Shown here in pieces: positions 42,492 through 50,988 of a stretch of DNA of 64,000 nt (the first letter of the stretch is position 1; the number at the start of each line of letters is the position of its first letter). Below the pieces are notes generated by a model. That model was not told the origin of the DNA. It worked only from the letters and a program-made list of their open reading frames with translations, and ran no database searches. Position numbers and translations under genes: made by a program. Source of the DNA: Bacillus gaemokensis (GTDB lineage Bacteria > Bacillota > Bacilli > Bacillales > Bacillaceae_G); assembly GCF_001590835.1 (NCBI RefSeq), contig NZ_LTAQ01000056.1:151495-215494 (forward strand), written 5' to 3'.

Positions 42492-43421
42492 ATGTCGATA
42501 TTAAATAAAATTAAAGAAAATGTTTCAAAAGTTATTGTAGGAAAAGAAGAGATAATTGATTTAGCAATGATTGCGTTAGTCGCAAACGGGCACGTTTTAT
42601 TAGAAGATGTACCAGGAACAGGGAAAACAATGCTTGCTAAAACACTTGCTAAAAGTATTGATGGAGCCTTTCAACGTATACAGTTTACCTCTGATACGCT
42701 GCCTGGTGATGTAGTAGGATTAGAATATTTTGATATGAAAGAGAGTGATTTTAAAACAAGAAAGGGTCCTATTTTTGCAAACCTAGTTTTAGTAGACGAA
42801 ATTAACCGGGCGGTTCCACGTACACAATCAGCGTTATTGGAAGTAATGGAAGAACGTACAGTGACAATTGCAGGAGTAACTCATACATTACCAAATCCGT
42901 TTATTGTATTAGCCACACAAAATCCATTAGAATCAGCAGGAACATTTGCGCTCCCGGATGCACAGCTAGATCGATTTTTATTAACAATTCGACAAGGGTA
43001 TCCAAATCGGAAGTATGAGAAAGAAATGCTAAAACGATTTAAAGAAAGCAATCCATTTAACCATTTAAAAAGTGTTGTAGCTCTTTCAGATATATTGGAT
43101 ATGCAGGAACAAGCCAAGAAAATTCATATACACGATGAGGTGGAAGAATATTTGCTTGATATCGTGGAAGCAACGCGTAATCATAGCTTGGTAGAAATTG
43201 GAGTTAGTCCTCGTGGTTCTTTAGCATTTATGAGAGCTGCGCAAGCAAGAGCTTTATTAAAAGGTAGAGAATATGTAACGCCTGATGATTTGAAAGTTTT
43301 GGCATCTTCGGTTTGTGCACATCGATTAACACTAACAATTGAAGGGGATATGAAAACAACAAAAGTAGATGTACTGAATGAGATTGTAGAAAAAATTGCA
43401 GTTCCAGTGGAAAGTGTATGA
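42492..43421 (+). CDS. MoxR-family AAA+ ATPase
   Basis: The 309-residue ATPase has Walker A EDVPGTGKTMLAK (near residue 40), Walker B NLVLVDEINRAVPRTQSALLEVMEER, sensor 1 FIVLATQNP and a C-terminal AAA lid (VSPRGSLAFMRAAQARALL). MoxR proteins work as metal- or cofactor-insertion chaperones, usually with VWA or DUF58 partners. I chose ATG 42492 because GAAAGGTGG is too close to the earlier ATG. The stop overlaps the next gene by 4 nt, implying coupled translation. Confidence 0.92.
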   Translation: MSILNKIKENVSKVIVGKEEIIDLAMIALVANGHVLLEDVPGTGKTMLAKTLAKSIDGAFQRIQFTSDTLPGDVVGLEYFDMKESDFKTRKGPIFANLVLVDEINRAVPRTQSALLEVMEERTVTIAGVTHTLPNPFIVLATQNPLESAGTFALPDAQLDRFLLTIRQGYPNRKYEKEMLKRFKESNPFNHLKSVVALSDILDMQEQAKKIHIHDEVEEYLLDIVEATRNHSLVEIGVSPRGSLAFMRAAQARALLKGREYVTPDDLKVLASSVCAHRLTLTIEGDMKTTKVDVLNEIVEKIAVPVESV

Positions 43422-44515
43422 ATGAAATAATAAAAAGGAAAAATCCAATGTTGGAGCCACTCTTTATAGGATGTATAGGGATTTTTTCTCTTATACTGGT
43501 TGTATTTACGAATCAAATTCTAATTGTGGCTGCTTGTTTGTTTTATTTGTTGCTAGTTGGATTTATATCCATGTATATGAAAGCGGTCATGAAAGTAAGA
43601 TGGGATATTTCTCAAGACCAAAAGAGGTTGTTTATTGGAGAAAGAGGAGAGTGTGCAGTGCAAATTATAAATGAGGCACGCTTTCCGATTTTTAAAGCAA
43701 TTCTTCAGTTTCGCTCTGATGAACAGATGCAGTGGGAAATTGGTCAGAAGATGCAGCGTTCGCACCACTCGTATCAAATTCCTCTCCAAATAGAAGGGAG
43801 GGATATGATGACAATTATGTTAGAGGGAAATTCAAATGGAAGAGGGAAACAAGGATGGCAAGCAGCGGAACTTGTAATATCAGATCCATTTGGTCTTCTA
43901 ACTTATTATTTGCCTATTGAACGAAAGAAACTCCCTGAATTTCATATTCTTTCGCAAATGTCTAAAGTAACAATACCGGAAATGACAACATGGAAACATG
44001 GATTTCGCAGAGCGGCTGTTTCTCCATTGTATGATGAAACGAAAATAGTAGGTGTGAAGGATTATGAAGGAGAAGCATTCCGTTCGATTCATTGGGGAGC
44101 TACTGCAAAAACGGGGGTTATAAGTGTGAAAAAGTATGAATATGTACAAGGAGACCGGTATGCAGTGTATGTAAATATATTAGGAAAAACAGGATATACA
44201 CTTCGGACAGATATGGAAAATTTAATTCGAGTAGCTGCCGGAGTATGCCGAGAGTTGATCGCACAAGATTGCTCTTTTGAACTATGGATTAATGGAGTAC
44301 GTGAACAAGGTGTCATTCACTTAAAGGGAGGAAAGCATCGAAAACAACTCTATAAAGCAATGGATCTATTGTCTTCGTTAACAGAAAAGGATACACCACT
44401 TAATGCGCATTTCTTCTATCAAACAGGATTTCGAAGACAAGAAGCAGGTTGTATTCCATTAATTATTGGGTATCCACCTGAAAACCAAAAAGGCTGGAGA
44501 CAAATCGTGAAGTAA
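43418..44515 (+). CDS. DUF58 domain protein, MoxR partner
   Basis: The 365-residue protein has two N-terminal membrane helices (LFIGCIGIFSLILVVF, LIVAACLFYLLLVGFISMYM). The DUF58 core follows, with VGVKDYEGEAFRSIHWGATAKTGVISVKKYE, a VWA-like segment in which the D..R..HW motif is conserved. The ATG overlaps the MoxR stop (ATGA), so the two are made together. The operon type matches B. subtilis yeaC-yeaD. Confidence 0.88.
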   Translation: MNEIIKRKNPMLEPLFIGCIGIFSLILVVFTNQILIVAACLFYLLLVGFISMYMKAVMKVRWDISQDQKRLFIGERGECAVQIINEARFPIFKAILQFRSDEQMQWEIGQKMQRSHHSYQIPLQIEGRDMMTIMLEGNSNGRGKQGWQAAELVISDPFGLLTYYLPIERKKLPEFHILSQMSKVTIPEMTTWKHGFRRAAVSPLYDETKIVGVKDYEGEAFRSIHWGATAKTGVISVKKYEYVQGDRYAVYVNILGKTGYTLRTDMENLIRVAAGVCRELIAQDCSFELWINGVREQGVIHLKGGKHRKQLYKAMDLLSSLTEKDTPLNAHFFYQTGFRRQEAGCIPLIIGYPPENQKGWRQIVK

Positions 44516-44527
44516 AGGAAGGAGAGT

Positions 44528-45238
44528 ATGGAGAAAATTAAACGGGGACCACAAATTATATTTTGTTTCTTAACCATTAGTATCTGTTTCGGATTAGCGA
44601 TTGGAATAGCCGAAGGAACCTTTTTTACAAAAGAGAAGGTGTTTGGTTTTTTAAATTCGAAGAGGGAATTTGAAGAATCTAAGCATGCAAAACGCTTCAA
44701 AGGTGAGGAGACGCTACTTGAGGATAAGAGGGGGGATTTGGAGGAAGTAGAAGAATTTAATAAGAAAGGGAAACCGATAAAGAAGAAACAAAAGGATAAT
44801 ACGATACAAGAAGCAATAGAACAATTTCTATCGTTTGTGAGAAGTAATGGAGTATTATTGAGTATATTATTTATAACGATGCTAATTTTATTTTTAGTTT
44901 TCCGTCGTATCCAGAAAAAAAGACAAATTTCCAATGAAAGTGTTATGAAAAAGACGGAAAGGGATGACGATAAAAAGGTTCACGATGAAACCGATGAGGT
45001 AGTGTCTTTTCCAGCAAATGAAATAAGAGCAATGCTAGTAAACTGGGAGCGTACATTGCCAAAATTCGAGAAGAGGAGACTACAAGAGACAATGCAGCAA
45101 TGGTTTTCTCGGATTCATAAGAACAATGATATTATCCCTATCTATGAAAAAGTAAGATATGGGGAAGGAGATGCTTCAAAAGAAGAATTACAAACTATGC
45201 AAAGATGGGTAAAAGAAAATGTAAAGAAAAGCTTATAA
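44528..45238 (+). CDS. DUF4129-like protein, stand-alone form
   Basis: The 236-residue protein has an N-terminal helix (residues 10-30), a charged, lysine/glutamate-rich extracytoplasmic stretch (40-105), a second helix (SILFITMLILFLVFRR) and a cytoplasmic tail with NWERTLPKFEKRRLQETMQQWF, typical of DUF4129. In the usual moxR-DUF58 operon the third gene encodes a large membrane transglutaminase whose C terminus is DUF4129. Here only the tail module remains, 12 nt after DUF58. GGAAGGAG precedes the ATG. Confidence 0.7.
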   Translation: MEKIKRGPQIIFCFLTISICFGLAIGIAEGTFFTKEKVFGFLNSKREFEESKHAKRFKGEETLLEDKRGDLEEVEEFNKKGKPIKKKQKDNTIQEAIEQFLSFVRSNGVLLSILFITMLILFLVFRRIQKKRQISNESVMKKTERDDDKKVHDETDEVVSFPANEIRAMLVNWERTLPKFEKRRLQETMQQWFSRIHKNNDIIPIYEKVRYGEGDASKEELQTMQRWVKENVKKSL

Positions 45239-45388
45239 TGTCAATTTGCAATAAGGTTTTGGCATTTAAATATGTATGAACAGTAAATTTATGGTGAAAT
45301 ACAAAAGAGTGAGAAGGAGAAAGTCTCCTATTAATGGAAGTTTTACTGTATTGTTTTGTCCAAAATCATATGTAAAGGTGGATATATA

Positions 45389-46141
45389 ATGACAGTAAAA
45401 AAACTTTACTTTTTACCAGCAGGACGCTGTATGTTGGATCATTCTTCTGTTAATAGTACACTTACTCCTGGTAAACTCCTAAATTTGCCGGTATGGTGCT
45501 ATCTTCTAGAAACAACAGAAGGCCCGATTTTGATAGACACAGGGATGCCAGAAAGTGCAGTAGAAAATGAGGATCTTTTTAAGGGTACATACGTTGAAGG
45601 GCAGATCCTTCCTAAGATGAAGGGAAATGATAGAATCATAAATATTTTGGAATGTGCGGGGTATCAACCTAATGATCTTCTTTGTATTATTAGCTCTCAT
45701 TTACATTTTGATCATGCTGGAGGGAATGGAAGCTTTGCCAAGACACCAATTATTGTGCAACGAACCGAATATGAAGCTGCTCTGCATAGGGAAGAATATT
45801 TAAAGGAATGCATATTACCAGATTTGAACTATCAAATTATTGAGGGAGATTATGAAGTAATGCCAGGTGTTCAACTGTTATATACGCCGGGTCATTCACC
45901 AGGACATCAATCAGTACTAATTAGGACAGAAAAATCTGGGCCTGTTTTACTTACCATCGATGCATCTTACACACAAGAGAATTTTGAGCAGGGAGTCCCG
46001 TTTGCAGGATTTGATTCAGAAATGGCTTCAAAGTCTATTAAACGATTAAAAGAAATTGTTTTGGATGAAAAACCTATTATTTTCTTTGGGCATGATATGG
46101 AACAAGAGAAAAATTGTAAAACATTCCCTGAATACTTATAG
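45389..46141 (+). CDS. aiiA: N-acyl-homoserine lactonase AiiA
   Basis: This 250-residue metallo-beta-lactamase-fold lactonase opens the lactone ring of AHL signals and quenches Gram-negative quorum sensing. It has MTVKKLYFLPAGRCMLDHSS, metal motif SHLHFDHAGG (His104, His106, Asp108, His109), PGHSPGHQS (His169), DASYT (Asp191) and FFGHDMEQEK (His235). The length equals AiiA of B. thuringiensis. An AAAGGTGG site precedes ATG 45389. Several substitutions suggest a divergent species within the group. A partial second copy lies at 46908. Confidence 0.95.
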   Translation: MTVKKLYFLPAGRCMLDHSSVNSTLTPGKLLNLPVWCYLLETTEGPILIDTGMPESAVENEDLFKGTYVEGQILPKMKGNDRIINILECAGYQPNDLLCIISSHLHFDHAGGNGSFAKTPIIVQRTEYEAALHREEYLKECILPDLNYQIIEGDYEVMPGVQLLYTPGHSPGHQSVLIRTEKSGPVLLTIDASYTQENFEQGVPFAGFDSEMASKSIKRLKEIVLDEKPIIFFGHDMEQEKNCKTFPEYL

Positions 46142-46331
46142 ATGATTCATTTTGTAAAAGAAAAAAATAGTGAAGATTATATGGGGATTTTGTGGAATGT
46201 TGGAAGGTAGGCATCCTCAGTTCTAATCTTAATTCTGTAGATATGTGAATAATGGTTTTGTAATAAAGCATAGTATGGTCGATATGAAATCACACTAGTT
46301 TATGATTCATAAGTATTTTTAGGAGGAGTTT

Positions 46332-46904
46332 ATGTATACATACATTTACATGGTTAGACATGGTGAATCGCCTAAAACAAACGGAAACGAAAGAACTCGT
46401 GGTTTAACTGAGAAGGGAAAGCTTGATGCGTGTAGAGTAACTGAATTATTGAAAGAAGAAGGAGTAGACACGTTCATTTCAAGTCCATATAGTCGAGCTG
46501 TGTTGACAATAGAGGGGTTAGCTCAATTTTATGATAAAGAAATACTCATAAACGAAAACCTTAGAGAATGTACGTTTTCAGGTGAAGATAAGATAATATC
46601 AAATAAGGAATTATATCCACTCGTAGAGAGGCTGTTTTCCGATCCAGATCTTTCATTACTTGGAGGAGAATCAATTGTAGATTGTCAGAGACGATCTGTG
46701 ACAGTATTGAAAGAGATAGTAAAGAATTTTACAGGTCATAGAATTGTAATTGGTACTCATGGACTTGTCATGACGTTAATGATGGCATATTTCGATAGCC
46801 AATATGGATTTGAATTTTTAATGAAGACATCAAAGCCGGATGTATACAGGATGAAATTTCACGAGGAACAATTCATTGATACAAAGAGATTATGGACAGA
46901 ATAG
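46332..46904 (+). CDS. Histidine phosphatase family protein (phosphoglycerate mutase-like)
   Basis: The 190-residue protein has the RHG motif YMVRHGESPKTNGNERTRGLTEKGK, with second catalytic block FISSPYSRAVLTIEGLAQ and late TGHRIVIGTHGLVMTLMM (His). It is a member of the branch that dephosphorylates small metabolites. AGGAGG lies 7 nt before the ATG. It sits between aiiA and an aiiA fragment that starts 3 nt after its stop. Confidence 0.88.
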   Translation: MYTYIYMVRHGESPKTNGNERTRGLTEKGKLDACRVTELLKEEGVDTFISSPYSRAVLTIEGLAQFYDKEILINENLRECTFSGEDKIISNKELYPLVERLFSDPDLSLLGGESIVDCQRRSVTVLKEIVKNFTGHRIVIGTHGLVMTLMMAYFDSQYGFEFLMKTSKPDVYRMKFHEEQFIDTKRLWTE

Positions 46905-46907
46905 TTT

Positions 46908-47057
46908 TATACGCAGAAGCATTTTGAGCATGGGATTTCATTAGCAGGATTTGATACGGAAATGGCTCTAAGGTCTATCAAATGTTTAAAAGATATTGGT
47001 CTGAATGAAAAAACTATTATATTCTTTGAACATGATATGGCACAAAAGAAGAGGTAG
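46908..47057 (+). pseudogene. aiiA C-terminal fragment (second copy)
   Basis: The frame YTQKHFEHGISLAGFDTEMA, LRSIKCLKDIGLNEKTIIFF, EHDMAQKKR, stop aligns without gaps to the last 50 residues of AiiA (YTQENFEQGVPFAGFDSEMA...IIFFGHDMEQEK). About two thirds of positions are identical and the metal His remains. It starts abruptly 3 nt after the phosphatase stop, which marks a rearrangement junction. Confidence 0.85.
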
Positions 47058-47129
47058 AAAATATTAATGTTGTATTCGGTAAATTAAGATATTGAGTACG
47101 TATGATAGATGAATATTATACAAGGGAAG

Positions 47130-47163
47130 AAACAGAGAGTATCTTATAATCTCTCTGTTTTTT
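47130..47163 (+). terminator. Intrinsic terminator
   Basis: AAACAGAGAG and CTCTCTGTTTTTTG form a 10-bp stem with an 11-nt loop, downstream of the aiiA fragment. Confidence 0.82.
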
Positions 47164-47293
47164 GATTTTGTTTAGGTATGTAGTATGAAGATATGAAGGG
47201 AATTAGTTTTTTCTGTTTCATTAGAAGCTGTAATAAGTCAATATGGTGTAGCGAAGAATAGGTAAAGGATTCTTAGAAAGGTCGGTGACCAAT

Positions 47294-47701
47294 ATGAGTG
47301 ATCCAAAACACTTTGTTTCAGCTGGTGTAGTAGTTCTAAATGATGAGGGAAAGATATTACTAATTCGTGGTTCTCGTAGAGGGTGGGAGCAACCAGGAGG
47401 ACAAGTTGAAGAAGGTGAATCAATTCAAGACGCAGTAATAAGGGAAGTTAAAGAAGAGACTGGAATTGACATTAAAGTGACTAAATTCTGCGGTATATAT
47501 CAGAATCTAAGTTCAGGTGTTTGTGCTACTTGTTGGTTAGCAAAATCGATAGGAGGTAAATTAGCAACAAGTAGTGAGAGTTTAGAAGTAGGATTTTTTA
47601 CAGTTGATGAAGCATTAAAGATGGTTACATGGTCGAACTTTAAAGATAGAATCGTTAAAAGTTTAGATGAAAAAGAGCAACCGTTTTTTGTGGCATTTTA
47701 A
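47294..47701 (+). CDS. NUDIX hydrolase
   Basis: The 135-residue protein has an intact NUDIX box GGQVEEGESIQDAVIREVKEETGIDI (GX5EX7REUXEEXGU). It is preceded by the strand SAGVVVLNDEGKILLIRGSRRGW and followed by GIYQNLSSGVC. It hydrolyses a nucleoside-diphosphate-linked substrate with Mg2+. ATG 47294 is preferred; a GTG nine bases earlier is possible. It is the only undamaged NUDIX gene of three in the window. Confidence 0.88.
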   Translation: MSDPKHFVSAGVVVLNDEGKILLIRGSRRGWEQPGGQVEEGESIQDAVIREVKEETGIDIKVTKFCGIYQNLSSGVCATCWLAKSIGGKLATSSESLEVGFFTVDEALKMVTWSNFKDRIVKSLDEKEQPFFVAF

Positions 47702-47787
47702 TCTGTGGTCAAAAGTGTAGAGTAGAAAGAGTGTAAAATATAGATGTGAAAATGGCTATAGAGGATTGATAAATACAATCTCTTTTC

Positions 47788-47931
47788 GTGTTTGGAATTC
47801 TGTCCATATTTGTATCTACAAATGTTATTTTTATCGTTTGTGGGCTAGGGATGATTATGATGTCTGTTATATTAAAGTTCTTCGTGTTTAGAAATCAATC
47901 TGTTCAGGAAGATTCAGAGTTGATGTGTTAA
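47788..47931 (+). pseudogene. MFS transporter C-terminal fragment
   Basis: The 47-codon frame VFGILSIFVSTNVIFIVCGL, GMIMMSVILKFFVF, RNQSVQEDSELMC is a helix pair and charged tail, as at the end of macrolide-efflux-type MFS proteins. Stops precede it directly and no ribosome binding site is present. Confidence 0.5.
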
Positions 47932-47985
47932 CTATAAAAGTATGCCGGAGTAAGTCAAAAGACTTATTCCAGCATACTTTTATAG
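47932..47985. terminator. Bidirectional terminator
   Basis: CTATAAAAGTATGCCGGAG and the matching arm ending CAGCATACTTTTATAG pair over about 24 bp with an AAAA loop, between the MFS fragment and the YdcZ genes. Confidence 0.85.
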
Positions 47986-47992
47986 TATTCTG

Positions 47993-48457
47993 TTAAGAAT
48001 GTATCCTACTATTTTTCATAGGTTCGTACGTCTTATCTAGCATTAAATTATAAGTAAGTCCGAGTAATACTAAAAATCCACCAATGATTTTACCGATAGA
48101 TACATCATTTGACGTGAAAAAATCAATCACAACTCCCATAAATAGTTGCCCTACAAAAATCAGCAACGTTAAATAGAAAGATGATATTTTAGGAGTAATA
48201 TAGTTTGATAATACAATAACAATAACACCTACTAAGCCCCCTAAATAAACTACAAATGGTATAGAATGCAATGTTGCAGTTGATATGTGAAGTGATTCGT
48301 TGCTGAAGATTAAAAATAGAAAAGAAAAAAACAGTCCCGTAATATAATTAAAAAATGTACCTTGGAAAATACCGATTTTTGCTGCTAAGTTAGCATTAAT
48401 AATTCTGGCAACTACAATGGAAATCCCAACTAAAACGGCGATACAAATATATAACAT
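47993..48457 (-). CDS. DMT-family transporter subunit (YdcZ/DUF606), second of pair
   Basis: The 154-residue protein has five membrane helices and the YdcZ pattern: NLAAKIGIFQGTFFNYITGL, VYLGGLVGVIVIVLSNYITPKIS and LLIFVGQLFMGVVIDFF. GGAGG precedes ATG 48457; the in-frame ATG upstream overlaps that site. It works with the adjacent 140-residue paralogue as a heterodimeric small transporter. Divergent from a Crp-family regulator. Confidence 0.85.
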   Translation of the reverse strand: MLYICIAVLVGISIVVARIINANLAAKIGIFQGTFFNYITGLFFSFLFLIFSNESLHISTATLHSIPFVVYLGGLVGVIVIVLSNYITPKISSFYLTLLIFVGQLFMGVVIDFFTSNDVSIGKIIGGFLVLLGLTYNLMLDKTYEPMKNSRIHS

Positions 48458-48471
48458 GATTCCATCCTCCA

Positions 48472-48894
48472 TTAAAATATAGTCATTACAACGATTCCAG
48501 AAGAAATAAGCGTTAATCCGATCATTTTTTTCTTTTCAAATTTGACAACTTTCATGCCTAATAAGCCGAAATGATCGATAATAATAGACGAAACAGATTG
48601 CCCAAGTAAACTTAAAGCGATTGTAATAGAAACACCAAGTGCTGAAAAGCTTATATTGCTAAACAGTACAGTAAAAACTCCGATAGCCCCTGCACTGTAA
48701 AGATAAAGTGGTATCCCTTGCTGCATATGAATTTTAGATTTACTAACAAGTAAAACAATGATAATGGCAACTAATCCAACGATGTGAATCATTACACTAG
48801 ACGTATAGTTCCCTGTAATTTCAGATAAAATGCCATTGAGTGGAATCATAATAGCGATGAAGGCGCCTATAATAATTGATAGTAAATTATACAA
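48472..48894 (-). CDS. DMT-family transporter subunit (YdcZ/DUF606), first of pair
   Basis: The 140-residue protein has five helices and the same layout as its partner: IMIPLNGILSEITGNYTSSVMIHIVGL, IGVFTVLFSNISFSALGVSITIALSLLGQSVSSIIIDHFGLLG. The two genes are 14 nt apart and share a promoter in the region that holds the 26-bp palindrome. Substrate unknown. Confidence 0.85.
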   Translation of the reverse strand: MYNLLSIIIGAFIAIMIPLNGILSEITGNYTSSVMIHIVGLVAIIIVLLVSKSKIHMQQGIPLYLYSAGAIGVFTVLFSNISFSALGVSITIALSLLGQSVSSIIIDHFGLLGMKVVKFEKKKMIGLTLISSGIVVMTIF

Positions 48895-48947
48895 TTGCGT
48901 TTTCCCCTTTACATTTTTATCTGTAATGTATCATGGGTGAATTGTAA

Positions 48948-48973
48948 ATCACTATGACATATGTCATAGTGAT
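48948..48973. promoter_or_regulatory. 26-bp perfect palindrome between YdcZ pair and regulator
   Basis: ATCACTATGACAT and ATGTCATAGTGAT form an uninterrupted perfect dyad. It lies between the divergent transporter genes and the Crp-family gene, 51 bp from the latter. A spacer-free dyad of this length suits a Crp/Fnr-type dimer. Confidence 0.6.
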
Positions 48974-49023
48974 GAAAAGAAATCTTCTTTATAATTGAAA
49001 AGAGCTATAAAGGTGGGGGATGT

Positions 49024-49716
49024 ATGAAGAAGATATGTAATTCTTATAAGTTAGAGGAGTATGTGCAACAAAATCATATTGAGTCATTCTTTAGCGACGA
49101 CATAAGATCCTGTATGGAATTAGTACTTTTTAAAAAGAATGAACATATTTGTAAGGAAAATGAGGATATTCATTATCTGTATTTCTTTGTTGAGGGAAAG
49201 GCGAAGGCATATAACACATTAAGTAATGGAAAATCTTTATTATTATGTTTTTACGATGGGTTACAAATGCTTGGGGATGTAGAATTAATTCACTCTAGAA
49301 AAACAACTACAAATGTACAAGTAATAGCAGATTCGTATTGTATTGGTATTCCTTTAGAAAAAGTTAGAGAACAATTGCTTCATGACGCAACCTTTTTAAG
49401 GAGGATTTGTGATTCTTTAGCTCAAAAATTAAATAGACTTTCAAAAAACAGCACAATTAACTTACTATACCCTCTTGAGAATAGATTAGCTAGCTATATT
49501 CTCGCGACAGGAGAAAGTGCGACTCATAATGACAAAAGGGTTATATTTAAGGGGAATTTAACTGAAACATCGGAACTATTAGGAACAAGCTATAGACATT
49601 TACTGCGAACATTAAATACCTTTTGTGATAAAAATGTAATAAGAAAAAATAACGGATATTACGAAGTGACAAACATACGGCTTTTAAAGGAGCTTGCAGC
49701 GGATATTTATAAATAA
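49024..49716 (+). CDS. Crp/Fnr-family transcriptional regulator (YeiL-like)
   Basis: The 230-residue protein has an N-terminal cyclic-nucleotide-binding-type barrel (KKNEHICKENEDIHYLYFFVEGKAKAYNTLSNGKSLLLCFYDG). After a long dimer helix comes a winged HTH (TETSELLGTSYRHLLRTLNTFCDKNVIRKNNGYYEV). The cAMP-contact arginine/serine pocket is not conserved, so the effector is unknown. It probably binds the palindrome at 48948 and controls the YdcZ pair. Confidence 0.85.
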   Translation: MKKICNSYKLEEYVQQNHIESFFSDDIRSCMELVLFKKNEHICKENEDIHYLYFFVEGKAKAYNTLSNGKSLLLCFYDGLQMLGDVELIHSRKTTTNVQVIADSYCIGIPLEKVREQLLHDATFLRRICDSLAQKLNRLSKNSTINLLYPLENRLASYILATGESATHNDKRVIFKGNLTETSELLGTSYRHLLRTLNTFCDKNVIRKNNGYYEVTNIRLLKELAADIYK

Positions 49717-49772
49717 ACAAAGTGTAAGTACGGTGTTTAAAGATTTTTTGAAGCAGTAAATATGTATTTCAA

Positions 49773-49827
49773 AAGTACAATCTCGATGATAACGAAAAGT
49801 TTCTTATCACTAAGATTGTGCTTTTTT
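49773..49827 (+). terminator. Terminator after the Crp-family gene
   Basis: A long interrupted stem, GTACAATCTC...GATAA with TTATC...GATTGTGC, is followed by TTTTTT. Confidence 0.7.
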
Positions 49828-49911
49828 ACGTTTACATGTTGATTAGAAAGAGAAACATTTCCCTTGATTTGTAAAAAGGAAATTTATATGATTGAACAAA
49901 CATATGAATAT

Positions 49912-49927
49912 ATGAACAATTGTTCAT
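49912..49927. promoter_or_regulatory. 16-bp palindrome, candidate TetR-type operator
   Basis: ATGAACAATTGTTCAT is a perfect dyad 30 bp before the oxidoreductase start. A related GAACAAACATATG half lies 15 bp upstream. TGAACA-type dyads are typical of AcrR/TetR repressors; no repressor gene is adjacent. Confidence 0.5.
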
Positions 49928-49956
49928 GTGAAATCCGATAAAAAAGGGATGAGAAA

Positions 49957-50988
49957 ATGTTAGATGTAATTATAGTAGGAGCTGGTCAAGCTGGTCTAGC
50001 TATGGGATATTACTTGCAGCAAGGAAATTATAACTTTGTCTTATTAGATGGAGAAAAACGAATTGGCGATTCATGGAGAAAGCGATACGATTCTTTGCAA
50101 TTGTTTACACCAAGAGCTTATAGTGCATTGCCAGGTATGAACCTAGAAGGAAAGCAAAATGGATTGCCTACTAAAGATGAAATCGCAAATTATTTAGAAG
50201 TGTATGCAGAGCGCTTTTCGTTGCCAATTAGGCTACATACAAATGTTTTAAAAGTTAGGAAGCAAGGAAGTGAGTTTGAGGTATATATTCCTAATGAAGT
50301 TTTACGATCTAAACGTGTTATTATCGCATTAGGTGCTTTTCAGCAACCTTTTATTCCTGCAATTTCTCAAAACCTTTCAAATGATATACTTCAAATTCAT
50401 TCTTCACAATATCAATCAGCAATGCAAATTCCAGATGGTCAAGTTCTTGTAGTAGGGGGCGGAAACTCCGGTGCACAAATTACAGTAGAGCTCGCGAAAA
50501 CTCATGATGTCATGATAGCTATAAGTCATCCTTTTAGATTCTTACCAATGAAGGTAATGGGGAAAAATATTTTTGCTTGGCTTGAAAAAATAGGACTGTT
50601 ATATGCCGGAACCAATACAAGGCGGGGAAGGTGGTTTCAGAAACAGAAAGATCCTATTTTTGGTTTTGAATGTAGAGAGTTCATTCGCAGTGGGACAATA
50701 ACAGTGAAGCCAAAGGTAGTAAGTGCAATGCAAAATGAAGTTGTTTTTTCGGATGGTAGTACATACAATCCCCAGAGTATCGTTTGGGCTACAGGATTCA
50801 TACCGGATTATCAATGGATTGAAATAGAAGGTGCAATAGATAAAACAGGATTTCCCATTCATACAAGAGGTATTAGTCAAGTGCAGGGATTATATTATAT
50901 TGGCTTACCTTGGCAGTATCAAAGAGGATCGGCACTTCTTTGCGGTGTAGGGCGAGATGCGGAGTTTTTATTTTCAATGCTTCAATAA
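49957..50988 (+). CDS. CzcO-like FAD/NAD(P)-dependent oxidoreductase
   Basis: The 343-residue protein has two Rossmann motifs: GAGQAGLAMGYYLQQ for FAD at the N terminus and VGGGNSGAQITVELAK for NAD(P) near residue 165. WRKRYDSLQLFTPRAYSALPG and VWATGFIPDYQWI (ATG motif) are typical of the flavin-monooxygenase/CzcO group associated with cation diffusion genes. No CzcD gene is adjacent. AAAGGGATGAG precedes the ATG. A hairpin (GATCGGTA/TACCGATC) follows. Confidence 0.87.
   Translation: MLDVIIVGAGQAGLAMGYYLQQGNYNFVLLDGEKRIGDSWRKRYDSLQLFTPRAYSALPGMNLEGKQNGLPTKDEIANYLEVYAERFSLPIRLHTNVLKVRKQGSEFEVYIPNEVLRSKRVIIALGAFQQPFIPAISQNLSNDILQIHSSQYQSAMQIPDGQVLVVGGGNSGAQITVELAKTHDVMIAISHPFRFLPMKVMGKNIFAWLEKIGLLYAGTNTRRGRWFQKQKDPIFGFECREFIRSGTITVKPKVVSAMQNEVVFSDGSTYNPQSIVWATGFIPDYQWIEIEGAIDKTGFPIHTRGISQVQGLYYIGLPWQYQRGSALLCGVGRDAEFLFSMLQ

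Noticed and set aside
44419-44934. 171-codon open frame antisense to the DUF4129 gene
   Set aside because: It overlaps two operon genes with good start signals and shows no motif of its own.
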